Positions 55,301 through 64,000 of a stretch of DNA of 64,000 nucleotides are shown here, one piece after another. The notes under the pieces are model-generated. The model did not search any database. It was not told the origin of the DNA and saw only the letters and a list, made by a program, of their open reading frames with translations. Source of the DNA: Natrialba aegyptia DSM 13077 (GTDB lineage: Archaea; Halobacteriota; Halobacteria; Halobacteriales; Natrialbaceae); contig NZ_AOIP01000029.1 in the NCBI RefSeq assembly GCF_000337535.1, positions 35,912-99,911 of the forward strand. The letters run 5' to 3'. Within the stretch, counting starts at the first letter, position 1. Each line of letters opens with the position of its first letter. Made by a program: the position numbers and the translations under genes.

Positions 55301-57928
55301 TCAGTTGCTCCCATCGTCGACTTCGTCGTAGGTGAACGGATCGACGGGTTCGTCGTCCGCAGCCGTCTCGTCGTCTGTATCCGTCTCGGCATCAGCATCG
55401 TCGCTGGATCCGGCTTCGACGTCGTCCGAGTCGGAATCGGGTTCGGACGCGGACTCCGTCTCGGAGTTAGCTTCTGAGTCGGATTCTGAGTCAGGCTTCG
55501 TCCCGCTCGCCGCCTCGGTATCGGCCGTGTCGTCGCTCGTCGATTCGTCCAGTATCGTGCCCGAGTCACCGGTCGTCGCGAGTTCAGCCGACGCGTCGTC
55601 GGTACCGGCGTCGGTTTCGAGATCGGTCTCGTCGAACTCGAGCGTTGGCTCGTAGTCGCCGTCGACGAGTTCGCCGGGCGAGACGCCCGCCGACTCGACC
55701 GCGGAATCGGTGTCGAAGCGGTCGAGCATCTCGTTCAGGTGCGAGGCCTGGTTTGCGAGCGAGCCGGCGCTTTTCGTGACCTCCGAGAGGGCGGAGGTCT
55801 GTTCCTCAGCAGCGGCGGCGACGCGCTGGGATTCGGTCGCCGTCGATTCGGAGATGTCCGTCGCCGTCGAGACCATGGCGACGACCTCCTGGGTCGAGGC
55901 GGCTTGCTGTTCGGTCGTCGCGGAAATCTCCTGGACGCCGTCGTTGGTCTCCTGTGCGTAGTCGGCGATCTCGTCGAGCGCCTCCGCGGCGTTCTCGACC
56001 GCGTCGACGTGCGAGGAGATCTTGTCCGCCGTCTTCTCGACCTCCGTCGCCGTCCGTTCGGTGCGGTCGTTGATCCGCTCGAGACGCGTCTCGATGTCCT
56101 CGGCCGTCTCCTTCGTGTCGGCGGCCAGTTCCTTGACCTCGGCGGCGACGACGGCGAACCCTTCGCCTTTCTTGTCCCCGCTGCCGCTCCGGGACGCTTC
56201 GATGTTCGCGTTCAGCGCGAGCATGTTCGTCTCGCGGGCGACCTCCGTGATGAACTCGATCAGTTCATCGATCTGTTCCATCTCGGCGGTGAGGTCCTCG
56301 ATGGCCTCGACGGTCTCGGTCGATTCGGCTTCGATTTCGTGCATGCCTTCGATCGCCTCGCGGGCCGCTTCGCGACCGTATCGGCCTGTTTCGGCCGTCT
56401 GTTCGGCGATGTCGGCGACCTGGTTCGACGAGGCGGCGATCTGTTCGGTGGTCGCCGAGAGGCCGCTCATCTCGTCGGAGACCGCCTGCAGGTTCTTGTT
56501 CTGTCGGTCCGCGCCGTCGGAAATCTCCTGAATGGAGTGACTGACCTGCCCGGACGCGGAGCGAACCTCCTCGGCGCTCGCCGTGACTTCCTCGCTCGCC
56601 GCGGCCACCTCGTCCGCGAAGGACTTGACGTGTGCCGTCGTCTCCTCGAGTTCGTCGACCATTTCGTTGAACGCGACGGCGATGTCGGTCATCGCCTCGT
56701 TATCGCTTTCGGGATCGAGTCGCTGCGTGAGATCGCCCGCGGCGCACAGTTCCATCACGTCGCGGTACTCGTCGGCCTTCGATTCGAGGTGGTGGTTCAT
56801 CGCCTCGGTCTCGGCGCGTGCTTTCTCGGCGTCCGCGCGGGCGGATTCGGCCTCCTGAATCTGGTCTCGCAGCGACGTGCGCATGCTGTCGAAGCCGTCG
56901 TAGAGACGCCCGATCTCGTCGATGCGGGACGTTTCGAGGTCGACCTCGAGATCGCCGCCTTCCATCGCCGCCGCCCGGTCGCGAAGTTCGGTGAGCGGGA
57001 CGACGGTCTGTCGTCCGAGCACGACGCCGACGAGTCCGAGCGCAACCAGGCTCACGAGGACCATCACGATGACGTTCGTGCCGACGTCGCTCGCGACGCC
57101 GTAGGCCTGCTCCGTCGGAACGGTCGTGACCGCGACCCACTCGGTGTCCCCGACGGGGACGTACGCCTGAACGACGTCCTCGTCTTCGATCTGGCTCGAC
57201 CGACCGCCGAGAGCGCCTTCAATCGCGTCCTCGTCGGTCTGATTCGTGAACTCGCTCGAACCGGTCTGGAGCACGGCGTCACCGCGCTGGTCGACGATCG
57301 CCGTCGATCCGGCTGCCCCGTCCTGCTGAAGCTGGTCGACGCGGTACTCGAGCGTTCCGATAACGACCATCACGTGGTCGTCCCGCTCGGGGACCGGGCT
57401 CGCGAAGGCCATCACCTGATCGTTCAGGGCCGCGGATTCGTAGGCCTGCTCCGAGTTCCAGACGTCCTCGTCGAGCGTGAGTTCGTCTTCGAAGTCGGTC
57501 TCGGACCACGGGTCCTCGACGGCGTCGAGTTCGGTACCGCGAAGTTGGGCGTCCGTACTCGTGAGGACTTCACCCTCGCCCGTATCGACGTAGTGGATCG
57601 CCCGCACGTCGACGCCCATCCGCGCCTGTTCTTCGACGATCGCGCCCTGGATCGCCTGCACGTCGCCGTCCTGGACGGCCGGCGTTGCGGACGCGGTCCG
57701 CGTCTGAACGTTCATGTTTGCGACCCAGTCGCCGATCGCTTCGGCCTGTAATTCTGCGGTCGACTGGAGATGGTCGCTCGAATCGTCCCGCACCGTCTGG
57801 TCGATCTGGGCGTAGCTGACCGCGCCGATGGCACCGATCACGAGCACGACCGCCAGGATCGAAATTACGAACTTGAACAGGTAGCGTCGTCTGATGAACG
57901 ACGGCACCAGTTTCGAAAGCGTCGACAT
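55301..57928 (-). CDS. Methyl-accepting chemotaxis transducer with extracellular sensor
   Basis: 875 residues. First membrane helix at about 16-40, an extracytoplasmic Cache-like domain (45-280), second helix (about 285-308), HAMP (309-360) and a methyl-accepting signalling domain around residues 430-730, with the hairpin [20 protein letters not shown] near 565. The last 120 residues are an acidic Ser/Asp/Glu tail. It shares one base with the upstream lipoprotein stop (TGATG), so the two are translationally coupled. In Halobacterium the BasB/BasT and CosB/CosT pairs have this arrangement, so it likely relays binding of a solute to the flagellar motor. Confidence 0.93.
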   Translation of the reverse strand: MSTLSKLVPSFIRRRYLFKFVISILAVVLVIGAIGAVSYAQIDQTVRDDSSDHLQSTAELQAEAIGDWVANMNVQTRTASATPAVQDGDVQAIQGAIVEEQARMGVDVRAIHYVDTGEGEVLTSTDAQLRGTELDAVEDPWSETDFEDELTLDEDVWNSEQAYESAALNDQVMAFASPVPERDDHVMVVIGTLEYRVDQLQQDGAAGSTAIVDQRGDAVLQTGSSEFTNQTDEDAIEGALGGRSSQIEDEDVVQAYVPVGDTEWVAVTTVPTEQAYGVASDVGTNVIVMVLVSLVALGLVGVVLGRQTVVPLTELRDRAAAMEGGDLEVDLETSRIDEIGRLYDGFDSMRTSLRDQIQEAESARADAEKARAETEAMNHHLESKADEYRDVMELCAAGDLTQRLDPESDNEAMTDIAVAFNEMVDELEETTAHVKSFADEVAAASEEVTASAEEVRSASGQVSHSIQEISDGADRQNKNLQAVSDEMSGLSATTEQIAASSNQVADIAEQTAETGRYGREAAREAIEGMHEIEAESTETVEAIEDLTAEMEQIDELIEFITEVARETNMLALNANIEASRSGSGDKKGEGFAVVAAEVKELAADTKETAEDIETRLERINDRTERTATEVEKTADKISSHVDAVENAAEALDEIADYAQETNDGVQEISATTEQQAASTQEVVAMVSTATDISESTATESQRVAAAAEEQTSALSEVTKSAGSLANQASHLNEMLDRFDTDSAVESAGVSPGELVDGDYEPTLEFDETDLETDAGTDDASAELATTGDSGTILDESTSDDTADTEAASGTKPDSESDSEANSETESASEPDSDSDDVEAGSSDDADAETDTDDETAADDEPVDPFTYDEVDDGSN

Positions 57929-59202
57929 CAGGCGCTCACCCGCTCGAGTTCCGTAATACCGCCATCTGCCTGTTCGTCGAACTCCCAGTACGAGAAGTTC
58001 GCCCCCATCACGTCGCCGTTCTCGTCGAACGTAACCGAACTCGAGGCGCCCTCGTAAGCGACGTTCTCACCCTGCGCTGCGCGTTCGAGTCCCTCGGCGA
58101 GCGACGCCGGCGTGATCGTCTCCCCCGGCGTATACGTCACGGACCGCATCGCGTTTCTGATCGCCGTCCCGTCGTTTTGCCCGGCGTAGGCGTTCGCGAG
58201 CAACAGGACCGCCGACGCGTCGTAGGAGTGGGCCGTAAAGAGCCCCGGTTCCTCGTCGTAGGCGTCGACGTACTGCTCGCTGAACTCGTCGTAGCCCGGT
58301 CCGCTTGCGAGCGGGGCCGTCCCGCGGATTCCGTCGAGCGAGTGCTCGGTGCGTTCGTGGAGCGTGCTCTCTTGCATCCCTTCGGTGACGAGGACGTCGA
58401 CATCGTCGCGCGCACCGCGGTCGGCCAGGTCGTCGAACAGCTGCGCCCCGGTATCGGGGTAGCCGATAACGACCAGGAGGTCGGGATCGTCCGCCAATGC
58501 GGTATCGAGCGCATCGTCATAGGAGTCTGCACCCTCCGTGACGGCCACTTTAGCAGTGACCGTGCCGTCCTGTTCGGATTCGAACGCCTGCGAGAACGAC
58601 TGTGTGAGCTGCCAGCCGTAGTCGTTGTCGACGTACAGGGACGCCGCGCTTTCGGCACCGAAGTCCGCGACGGCCTGTTCGGCGAGCGCGACTGCCTGCA
58701 ACGAGTCCGACAGCGCGGTGCGAAAGCTCAGTCCGGCGTCGTTCACCGAGGTGATCGTCGGCGAGGTCGCGCCGGCCGAGCAGTTGACGACCCGGTACGG
58801 AATCAGCACCTGTTGGGTCGCCTGCAGCGTCACGTCGGAGGCCAGCGGCCCGTTGACCATCGGGTAGCCCGCATTGACGAGGTCGTTCGCGCTCTGGACG
58901 CCCGCGCTGGGCGAGGTCTCCGTGTCACCGACCTGATAGTCAATCGATAGGTCTGTTTCGTCCTGGAATCGTTCGATCGGTAACAACGCAGCATCTCGAG
59001 TCGCTGCCCCGATCCCCTCGAGACCGCCGCTGAGCGGACTCAGTATCCCGAGTTTGAGCGTTCTGTCTGTACCACCGACACTGTCGTCGGCTTGTTCATC
59101 CGTGCCAAGCACGGGAACGTCAGAAAGGCATCCGGCAAGCCCGCCAAGTGATGCGGTACCGGCCCCCACCAAGAGTTCCCGGCGATTCGGTCGGAACGTC
59201 AT
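57928..59202 (-). CDS. Branched-chain amino-acid-type binding lipoprotein (BasB-like)
   Basis: 424 residues. A Tat-type signal ([13 protein letters not shown]) is followed by lipobox GLAGC (Cys25). The body is a type I periplasmic binding protein ([52 protein letters not shown]). It binds a solute, probably an amino acid or related molecule, and presents it to the chemoreceptor encoded immediately downstream. No ABC permease or ATPase genes are near. TTTATAA about 26 bases upstream of ATG 59202 supports a leaderless start. Confidence 0.92.
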   Translation of the reverse strand: MTFRPNRRELLVGAGTASLGGLAGCLSDVPVLGTDEQADDSVGGTDRTLKLGILSPLSGGLEGIGAATRDAALLPIERFQDETDLSIDYQVGDTETSPSAGVQSANDLVNAGYPMVNGPLASDVTLQATQQVLIPYRVVNCSAGATSPTITSVNDAGLSFRTALSDSLQAVALAEQAVADFGAESAASLYVDNDYGWQLTQSFSQAFESEQDGTVTAKVAVTEGADSYDDALDTALADDPDLLVVIGYPDTGAQLFDDLADRGARDDVDVLVTEGMQESTLHERTEHSLDGIRGTAPLASGPGYDEFSEQYVDAYDEEPGLFTAHSYDASAVLLLANAYAGQNDGTAIRNAMRSVTYTPGETITPASLAEGLERAAQGENVAYEGASSSVTFDENGDVMGANFSYWEFDEQADGGITELERVSA

Positions 59203-59224
59203 ATCCGTGCTATCAGATTACTGG

Positions 59225-59231
59225 TTTATAA
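59225..59231 (-). promoter_or_regulatory. TATA box of the lipoprotein-chemoreceptor operon
   Basis: TTATAAA on the minus strand, centred 26 bases before the lipoprotein ATG at 59202. The flanking DNA up to 59290 is AT-rich with TATAAATATAT. Confidence 0.65.
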
Positions 59232-59446
59232 TTGTGCTGTACAGTCACCGAAAACTGTATAAATATATCTGACACTCTCTTCAAATGATTAATTATTGGT
59301 CGGTGTTAACTACACACGTGGCTGTTCGAGAGACGGAACCAGCGGTGCGGAACTGATATTCTATAGACTGTCTCCTGCAGAAATTCCCCTCTATAATCCT
59401 CGTTTATGACTACTAACCGCCACAAAGCCGCAGTGAGGAGAGTTCG

Positions 59447-60400
59447 TTACTGGAATTCCTCGGTCAGTGCCGGGACGACGTCGAAGAGGTCGTCGTGGAT
59501 CGCGTAGTCGGCGATGTCCATGATCGGCGCGTTGGGGTCCGTGTTGATCGCGACGATCGTATCGGAACCTTTCATGCCAGCGACGTGCTGGACCGCACCG
59601 GAAATACCGATCGCGATGTAGACATCGGGCGTGACGACTTTCCCGGACTGACCGACCTGCCGGTTCTTCGGCAGCCAGCCGTTGTCGACGATCGGGCGCG
59701 ACGAGGAGACCGTCGCGCCGAGTGCGTCCGCGAGATCGCGGATGATGTCGAGGTTCTCCTCTTCCTCGATCCCGCGGCCGACGGAGACGAGCACGTCCGC
59801 CTCGCTGATGTCGACGTCGCCGCCGCCGACTTCCTCGAAGCCGTTGACGGTGGAGCCGACCGCGTCCTCGTCGATATCGGCCTCGAACGCTTCGACGGAC
59901 GCATCGCCGGTTCCTTCCGCAGCGGGCCACTCTGCCTCGCGGATCGTGACGACGGCCTCGCCGTCGAGTTCGTTCGTCGTCTCGACCTTGCCGCCGTACA
60001 TCTCGCGGGTCGCAGTCAGCGTCTCGCCGCTGGTCTCGAGGTCGACCGTGTCGGTGACGACCGGTAGTCCGAGTCGGTTTGCGACGGCGGGCGCGTAGTC
60101 GAGGCCGTTGACGCTGTTGGGCGTGAGAACGTACTGCGGTGCGAGTTCGTCGTAGAGTTGCGTGATCGCCTGCGTGTAGACGTCGTGGTTGAACTCCTCG
60201 CCGTGGGAAACGGTGTGGATTGCGTCGACGCCCTCGCGGTTTACCTTCTCGGCGAACTCGTCGACGGTGCCGCTGATGACGGCCAGATGGAGGTCGCCGC
60301 CGGTCTCGTCGGCGAGTTCGCGCCCGGCGGTAATGAGTTCGTAGCTGGAGTCGCGCAGTTCGCCGCGGCGGTGGTCAGCGACTGCGAGGACGTCCGTCAT
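59447..60400 (-). CDS. etfA: Electron transfer flavoprotein alpha subunit
   Basis: 317 residues. FixB/EtfA. The family signature [19 protein letters not shown] and the FAD-binding end [18 protein letters not shown] are visible. It accepts electrons from acyl-CoA dehydrogenases and passes them toward the quinone pool. It overlaps the beta subunit gene by four bases (ATGA). Confidence 0.95.
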   Translation of the reverse strand: MTDVLAVADHRRGELRDSSYELITAGRELADETGGDLHLAVISGTVDEFAEKVNREGVDAIHTVSHGEEFNHDVYTQAITQLYDELAPQYVLTPNSVNGLDYAPAVANRLGLPVVTDTVDLETSGETLTATREMYGGKVETTNELDGEAVVTIREAEWPAAEGTGDASVEAFEADIDEDAVGSTVNGFEEVGGGDVDISEADVLVSVGRGIEEEENLDIIRDLADALGATVSSSRPIVDNGWLPKNRQVGQSGKVVTPDVYIAIGISGAVQHVAGMKGSDTIVAINTDPNAPIMDIADYAIHDDLFDVVPALTEEFQ

Positions 60401-61188
60401 GGGGCCACCCCCTTGTCGCGGAGCAGTTCACCTAACTCCGCGGCGGTCTCGTCGGCGCTGCCCTCCCAGACGGTGACGTCGCTCTCGCTCTCGGGTTCGT
60501 ACATGTCGGTGAGCTCGAGGGCGGACTCGACGGCGCTCTCGTCGACGCCGAGATCGGCGAGCGTCTGCACGTCGAGTTCCTTGCGCTGAGCCTGGCGAAT
60601 ACCGCGCAGACTCGCGTAGCGTGGTTCGTTGATCCCCGTCTGAATCGTCAAGACGGCGGGCAGTTCGATTTCGGTAAGTTCCTCGACACCCCCCTCGAGT
60701 TCTCGTCGGACCGAGGCGACGTCGCCGTCGAACTCGTGTTCGAGGTGGTTGACGACAGCGCCCCACTCGTAGCCGATGTCCGCGGCGAGGGAGACGCCCG
60801 TCGCGCCGAAGCTGTCGTCGCCGGCCTGGACGCCGGTTAGCACGAGATCCGGGTCCTCCTCTTCGACGACGGCGCGCAGGATTTCGGTCTTGGCGTCGAC
60901 ATCGAGCAGGTCGATACCGTCGAGGGAATCGTCCCAGACGCGAACCGCGCGATCCGCGCCCTTGGCGAGCGCCTGGCGGATGGTCTGTTCGCAGTCTTCG
61001 GGGCCGATGGTTACCGTCACGACTTCGTCGGCGACGCCAGCTTCCTGGAGCTGGACGGCCTCTTCGACGGCGTAATCGTCCCACTCGTTGAGGTCGGCAC
61101 CGAGGTACTGGTCTGCAATCTCCGTTCCCTCGATTTCGAACTCGTCTTCGACGGTCGCAACTTCCTTGACCGTAACGAGGATCTTCAT
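60397..61188 (-). CDS. etfB: Electron transfer flavoprotein beta subunit
   Basis: 263 residues. FixA/EtfB. The N-terminal MKILVTVKEVATVEDEFEIEG and AIKKGADRAVRVWD-like segment (ALAKGADRAVRVWD) plus the LTGVQAGDDSFGATGVSLA loop identify it. It binds the AMP/FAD cofactor with EtfA. TTTACG near 61214-61219 serves as a TATA-like element. First gene of the two-gene operon. Confidence 0.95.
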   Translation of the reverse strand: MKILVTVKEVATVEDEFEIEGTEIADQYLGADLNEWDDYAVEEAVQLQEAGVADEVVTVTIGPEDCEQTIRQALAKGADRAVRVWDDSLDGIDLLDVDAKTEILRAVVEEEDPDLVLTGVQAGDDSFGATGVSLAADIGYEWGAVVNHLEHEFDGDVASVRRELEGGVEELTEIELPAVLTIQTGINEPRYASLRGIRQAQRKELDVQTLADLGVDESAVESALELTDMYEPESESDVTVWEGSADETAAELGELLRDKGVAP

Positions 61189-61422
61189 CGTTTATCACTC
61201 GCACGTCACCCCCGTAAACGTTTTCGAAACGCACAGTATTGGAGTCGGCGTTCACTTGACACGTCGATCCTGGGCTGTCCCGTCCGCGTTCGTGGTCGAG
61301 GGGCGAATCCGCGCGACCGCCATCGGCCAGCGGACACACGAGCGACGAGGATCGGCGGCTCGACGGCCACCGCGCGCACACAAGACGGAAACGGTTTAAC
61401 GCCGCCACCGGTAGTACACCGT

Positions 61423-61935
61423 ATGGCAGACTGTCCACTGGCCGACGACTGTCCGAGTTTCTCCGAACGGATCTCGGGAATGGGCTGTCAACACTACGGC
61501 GACCGTGGCGGTAAAGAGTGGTGTAACCACTACAGCCAGCCGATCGAGGACCTGAAGACACAGCCGGTCAAAGCCGGCGAGGAAGTCGTCATCGACGTCG
61601 TCGACATGCACGAAAGCGGTGCCGGCGTCGGGCGAACCGAGGACGGGTTCATCGTCATGGTCGACGGCGTGCTCCCGGAAGCACGCGCTCGCGTGGAGAT
61701 TACGCGGGTACACAGCAACCACGCCCGCGCAGAGGAGTTGGAACTGCTCCCGATGGACGGTGAACTCGACGAGTCGGATGGAGACGAGCCCGACACCGAC
61801 GAACCGACTGCAGACGCGGATTCGGACGACACCGCGGACGAGAACGGTGACGGCGATACTGAGACTGACACTGACACCGATAGCGGCCAGACCCGTGAAC
61901 GCCTCGGCAGTCGCGAGAACTTCTGGGGCTCCTGA
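61423..61935 (+). CDS. TRAM-domain protein with N-terminal Cys cluster
   Basis: 170 residues. N-terminal cysteine/histidine region (CPLADDCPSF, GMGCQHYGD, WCNHYSQP) is followed by a TRAM domain (about 48-110: VVIDVVDMHESGAGVGRTED, GFIVMVDGVLPEARARVEI) and a long Asp/Thr/Glu tail with DT repeats. TRAM domains bind RNA; small TRAM proteins act as RNA chaperones in archaea. GTTTAACG lies about 26 bases upstream of ATG 61423. Confidence 0.9.
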   Translation: MADCPLADDCPSFSERISGMGCQHYGDRGGKEWCNHYSQPIEDLKTQPVKAGEEVVIDVVDMHESGAGVGRTEDGFIVMVDGVLPEARARVEITRVHSNHARAEELELLPMDGELDESDGDEPDTDEPTADADSDDTADENGDGDTETDTDTDSGQTRERLGSRENFWGS

Positions 61936-62272
61936 TCGGCCTATCGAGTCCGGGACCACGCGTCTCGAGTGGACAGTCGACCGTCGGACACCGGACACCA
62001 GACACCAGACACCGATTCCCCATCATCGTCGACGGCCATCCGGACCATCCGCGCACAACCCACAATTGGACAGTCATGCGGTCGGTGAACTCGATTCTGC
62101 GATCCGTTGGCGACCGGTTCGTTCCCGAGAGCGTCAGTCTGAGGGAGCGACCGGGAGAGCTTTGATCCCGCCTCCGTTTAGTTCGAATACGCCATATGAG
62201 CACGCGAGTTCAGGACGAGCGGAGCCGTCCCGCCGGTAGTGGTGTCTGTGCACGGAGGCGATCACGATATCC
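61936..62272. other. Intergenic region with a heptamer tandem repeat and a short upstream frame
   Basis: 337 bases without a recognised gene. It contains four tandem copies of RGACACC at 61986-62013. A 26-codon frame starting ATG 62196 (MSTRVQDERSRPAG) ends in a TGA that overlaps the tfx ATG (ATGA at 62273-62276); whether it is translated is unknown. GTTTAG near 62177 may be a TATA element. Confidence 0.5.
61986..62013. repeat. Four tandem heptamers RGACACC
   Basis: GGACACC twice, then AGACACC twice, with no interruptions. The function is unknown and the array is outside coding sequence. Confidence 0.75.
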
Positions 62273-62737
62273 ATGATCGACGAGGTCGACGAGTTGCTCG
62301 CGGAGATCGGTTTCGAGGCCGAGACGAGCGTGCTGACCGATCGGCAGGCCCAGGTGCTCGCGTTGCGCGAGCGGGGGACTTCCCAGGCCGATATTGCGGC
62401 CGCACTCGGGACCTCGCGGGCGAACGTCTCTTCGATCGAGGCGAGCGCCCGCGAGAACGTCGAAAAGGCCCGCGAGACGGTCGCATTTGCGGAGGCGCTT
62501 CGCGCGCCGGTACGCGTTCGCGTTCCGGCCGGTACCGACCTGTACGATGTCCCGAACCGAGTCTACGACGCCTGCGACGACGCCGGCGTCAAAGTCGATC
62601 ACACCGCACCGGATCTGATGAAGGTCGTCAGTGACGCGGCGGGGCCGGCAGTCACCGGACGACAGATTTCGACGCCGCTGATCATCGGTGTGACCTCGGA
62701 GGGGATGGTTCGCGTTCGCCACCAGGACGGCGAGTAA
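62273..62737 (+). CDS. tfx: Tfx family DNA-binding protein
   Basis: 154 residues. The N-terminal HTH reads LTDRQAQVLALRERGTSQADIAAALGTSRANVSSIEASARENV (about 22-64, cited in parts LTDRQAQVLALRERG and DIAAALGTSRANVSSIE). The C-terminal domain (VRVPAGTDLYDVPNRVYDAC) completes the Tfx architecture known from methanogens, where Tfx binds downstream of the formylmethanofuran dehydrogenase promoter. The haloarchaeal target is unknown. An overlapping upstream frame may couple translation. Confidence 0.9.
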   Translation: MIDEVDELLAEIGFEAETSVLTDRQAQVLALRERGTSQADIAAALGTSRANVSSIEASARENVEKARETVAFAEALRAPVRVRVPAGTDLYDVPNRVYDACDDAGVKVDHTAPDLMKVVSDAAGPAVTGRQISTPLIIGVTSEGMVRVRHQDGE

Positions 62738-62872
62738 GTGCCGCGACGAGCGGGGCCAAACGGCGGGGATGAGACCGAACGGCAGACATGAGGCCGAACG
62801 GCGAGAACGGAAACGCGAGATTCGACGCCGGCAGCCCCCGATCAATTTGGTTCTCCGCGTCGTCGCTTGGCT

Positions 62873-63706
62873 ATGGACCTCGATTTGGCCGATGACACGG
62901 CACTGGTCACTGCCGCCAGCGATCTCGGCTTCGCGAGCGCCCGGTCACTGGTCGGGGAAGGCGCGAACGTCACCATCTGTGGCCCAGACGCGGATCGTCT
63001 TGCGGAAGCACGCGATGAACTCGACGCCACCGGGGACGGCGACATCCTCGCACTCGACGCCGACCTCACGGACCCCGACGCGATCTCGCGACTCGTGAGT
63101 CGGACCGCCGACGAGTTCGGTTCGCTGGACCACCTCGTCACCGATGCCGGCTGGCCGCCGCGGACGACGTTTCTCGAAACGGACGAACAGGACTGGTACC
63201 GAGCCTACGACCTGCTCGTGATGAGCGTCGTCTGGACGGTCGAGGCGGCGCATACGCACCTGCTCGATGGGGCGAACGGTTCGATCACCTGTCTCACCGC
63301 ACACACCGTTCGCGAGGTCGGCGATGGACTGGTACTGTCGAACTCGGTCCGACGGGCCGTTATCGGCCTCGTGAAGACGCTCGCCCGCGAGTTCGCGCCG
63401 GAGATCCGTGCGAACGCGGTTCTGCCGGGGCGGTTCGAAACGTCTGGTGAGGGCGTCCCCGGTGGTGCCGTCAGCGGCGGGGGTGATGCCGAGGGTGAGG
63501 TCGAGGTCGACGCCGGCACTGATACCGATACCGACACCGACACCGACATTGAGGAAGACACCACTGCACTCGACCACGACGTACCGATGGAGCGACTCGG
63601 CGACCCGACTGAACTCGGCGACGTGGTCGCGTTCCTCGCGAGTTCGCGCGCGAGTTTCGTTACCGGGGCTGCCGTGCCGGTCGACGGGGGATTATTACGC
63701 AGCTAG
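62873..63706 (+). CDS. SDR-family protein with degenerate catalytic and cofactor motifs
   Basis: 277 residues, with the SDR scaffold (ADLTDPDAISRLVSRTADEFG, LKTLAREFAPEIRANAVLPG-like VKTLAREFAPEIRANAVLPG, FVTGAAVPVDGG). The usual YxxxK catalytic motif is replaced by VLSNSVRRAV and the TGxxxGxG loop is VTAASDLGFASA. An Asp/Thr repeat insertion (residues about 205-240) follows the NAVLPG strand. Such SDR relatives, sometimes called BKR-like, may be inactive or use another mechanism. ATG 62873 is preferred to a TTG two codons upstream. Confidence 0.82.
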   Translation: MDLDLADDTALVTAASDLGFASARSLVGEGANVTICGPDADRLAEARDELDATGDGDILALDADLTDPDAISRLVSRTADEFGSLDHLVTDAGWPPRTTFLETDEQDWYRAYDLLVMSVVWTVEAAHTHLLDGANGSITCLTAHTVREVGDGLVLSNSVRRAVIGLVKTLAREFAPEIRANAVLPGRFETSGEGVPGGAVSGGGDAEGEVEVDAGTDTDTDTDTDIEEDTTALDHDVPMERLGDPTELGDVVAFLASSRASFVTGAAVPVDGGLLRS

Positions 63707-63769
63707 TAGTTGTTCGGTTGAGCGTCACGGATCGTAACGTACTCGGTCGCCCTCCGGGGATTGTGGCGT

Positions 63770-64000
63770 GTGTCAGAGTCCGTACCCGCGCCCGCTTTCG
63801 CGTCTGTGTATCGGCCGGTCCAGTTCGCAGGCTACGTCGCGCTTTTGCTGACACCCGCCGCGTTGCTCGTCAGCGCCGTCGCCGGTCTTCCTGCTCTCTC
63901 CGCGGGAAGCCTCGGCGTGCAGGTGGGGATCGTGCTCACCCTCACCGGAACCGTTACGGCCGCCGCGGAACGCGACCGCGTCATCGACGAGTTCGCTCTC
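63770..64000 (+). CDS. Start of a membrane protein, cut by the window end
   Basis: 77 codons in an open frame from GTG 63770 to the window edge. The protein reads VSESVPAPAFASVYRPVQ, then has two hydrophobic segments (ALLLTPAALLVSAVAGL and GIVLTLTGTVTAAAE). It looks like the first part of an integral membrane protein; identity cannot be given from this fragment. Start is uncertain. Confidence 0.5.
   Translation, partial: MSESVPAPAFASVYRPVQFAGYVALLLTPAALLVSAVAGLPALSAGSLGVQVGIVLTLTGTVTAAAERDRVIDEFAL

Noticed and set aside
55739-57751. 670-codon plus-strand frame
   Set aside because: Fully antisense to the chemoreceptor. High GC makes such frames common; the composition is Arg/Val/Asp rich without domains.

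Overview
The window is haloarchaeal chromosome, most likely from the Natrialbales. The DNA is GC-rich and the predicted proteins are very acidic. Genes typical of the group are present: an archaeal A-type ATP synthase, proteasome-activating nucleotidase, pyruvoyl arginine decarboxylase, a HalOD1 protein, Tat-exported lipoproteins and a pilin-like protein. Many start codons lie about 26 bases after a TATA-like element, the spacing of leaderless haloarchaeal transcripts. CTAG is scarce. The order-level assignment is inference from protein style and repeats.

Layout. 1-5.4 kb: 5' part of aconitase, a dUTPase/dCTP deaminase family enzyme, small membrane proteins, 6-phosphogluconate dehydrogenase, a HalOD1 protein and tRNA-Arg(CCG). 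5.5-11.7 kb: an alpha/beta hydrolase, a Nudix protein, a PD-(D/E)XK-like protein, and a thiol-disulfide oxidoreductase (DCC) facing a lipase-maturation-factor homologue with a palindromic repeat between them; then a cupin protein. 11.7-19.5 kb (minus strand): a P1B-type ATPase with an SPW motif, an ATP-grasp ligase with a long Ser/Thr/Asn insertion, a beta-propeller membrane protein and a sulfatase-fold enzyme. 19.5-24.6 kb (accessory): a 110-bp MITE-like element, a five-gene cluster (DUF1059, OsmC, ArsM-like methyltransferase, two membrane proteins) behind a palindromic operator candidate, the second palindromic repeat, a FilR1-like regulator and a winged-helix protein.

24.6-34.7 kb: nucleoside hydrolase, a Tat lipoprotein, TruA, M28 peptidase, oligoendopeptidase F, PAN and PdaD. 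34.7-46.4 kb: A-type ATP synthase genes H-I-K-E-C-F-A-B in one operon, with subunit D detached about 2.7 kb downstream beyond an acyl-CoA ligase. 46.5-54.3 kb: a quinone-type methyltransferase, a surface cluster (pilin-like protein, secreted protein, membrane-tethered HTH protein), a lipoprotein, a radical SAM protein and a DUF373 membrane protein. 54.3-64 kb: polyprenyl synthase, a binding-lipoprotein/chemoreceptor pair, electron transfer flavoprotein, a TRAM protein, Tfx, a degenerate SDR and the start of a membrane protein.

The strongest leads are the OsmC/ArsM-like cluster with its operator candidate, the lipoprotein-chemoreceptor pair without an ABC permease, the expanded low-complexity insertion in the ATP-grasp enzyme, the two kinds of small non-autonomous repeat, and the secreted-protein/tethered-HTH surface cluster. 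No CRISPR array, rRNA, transposase or integrase was seen.
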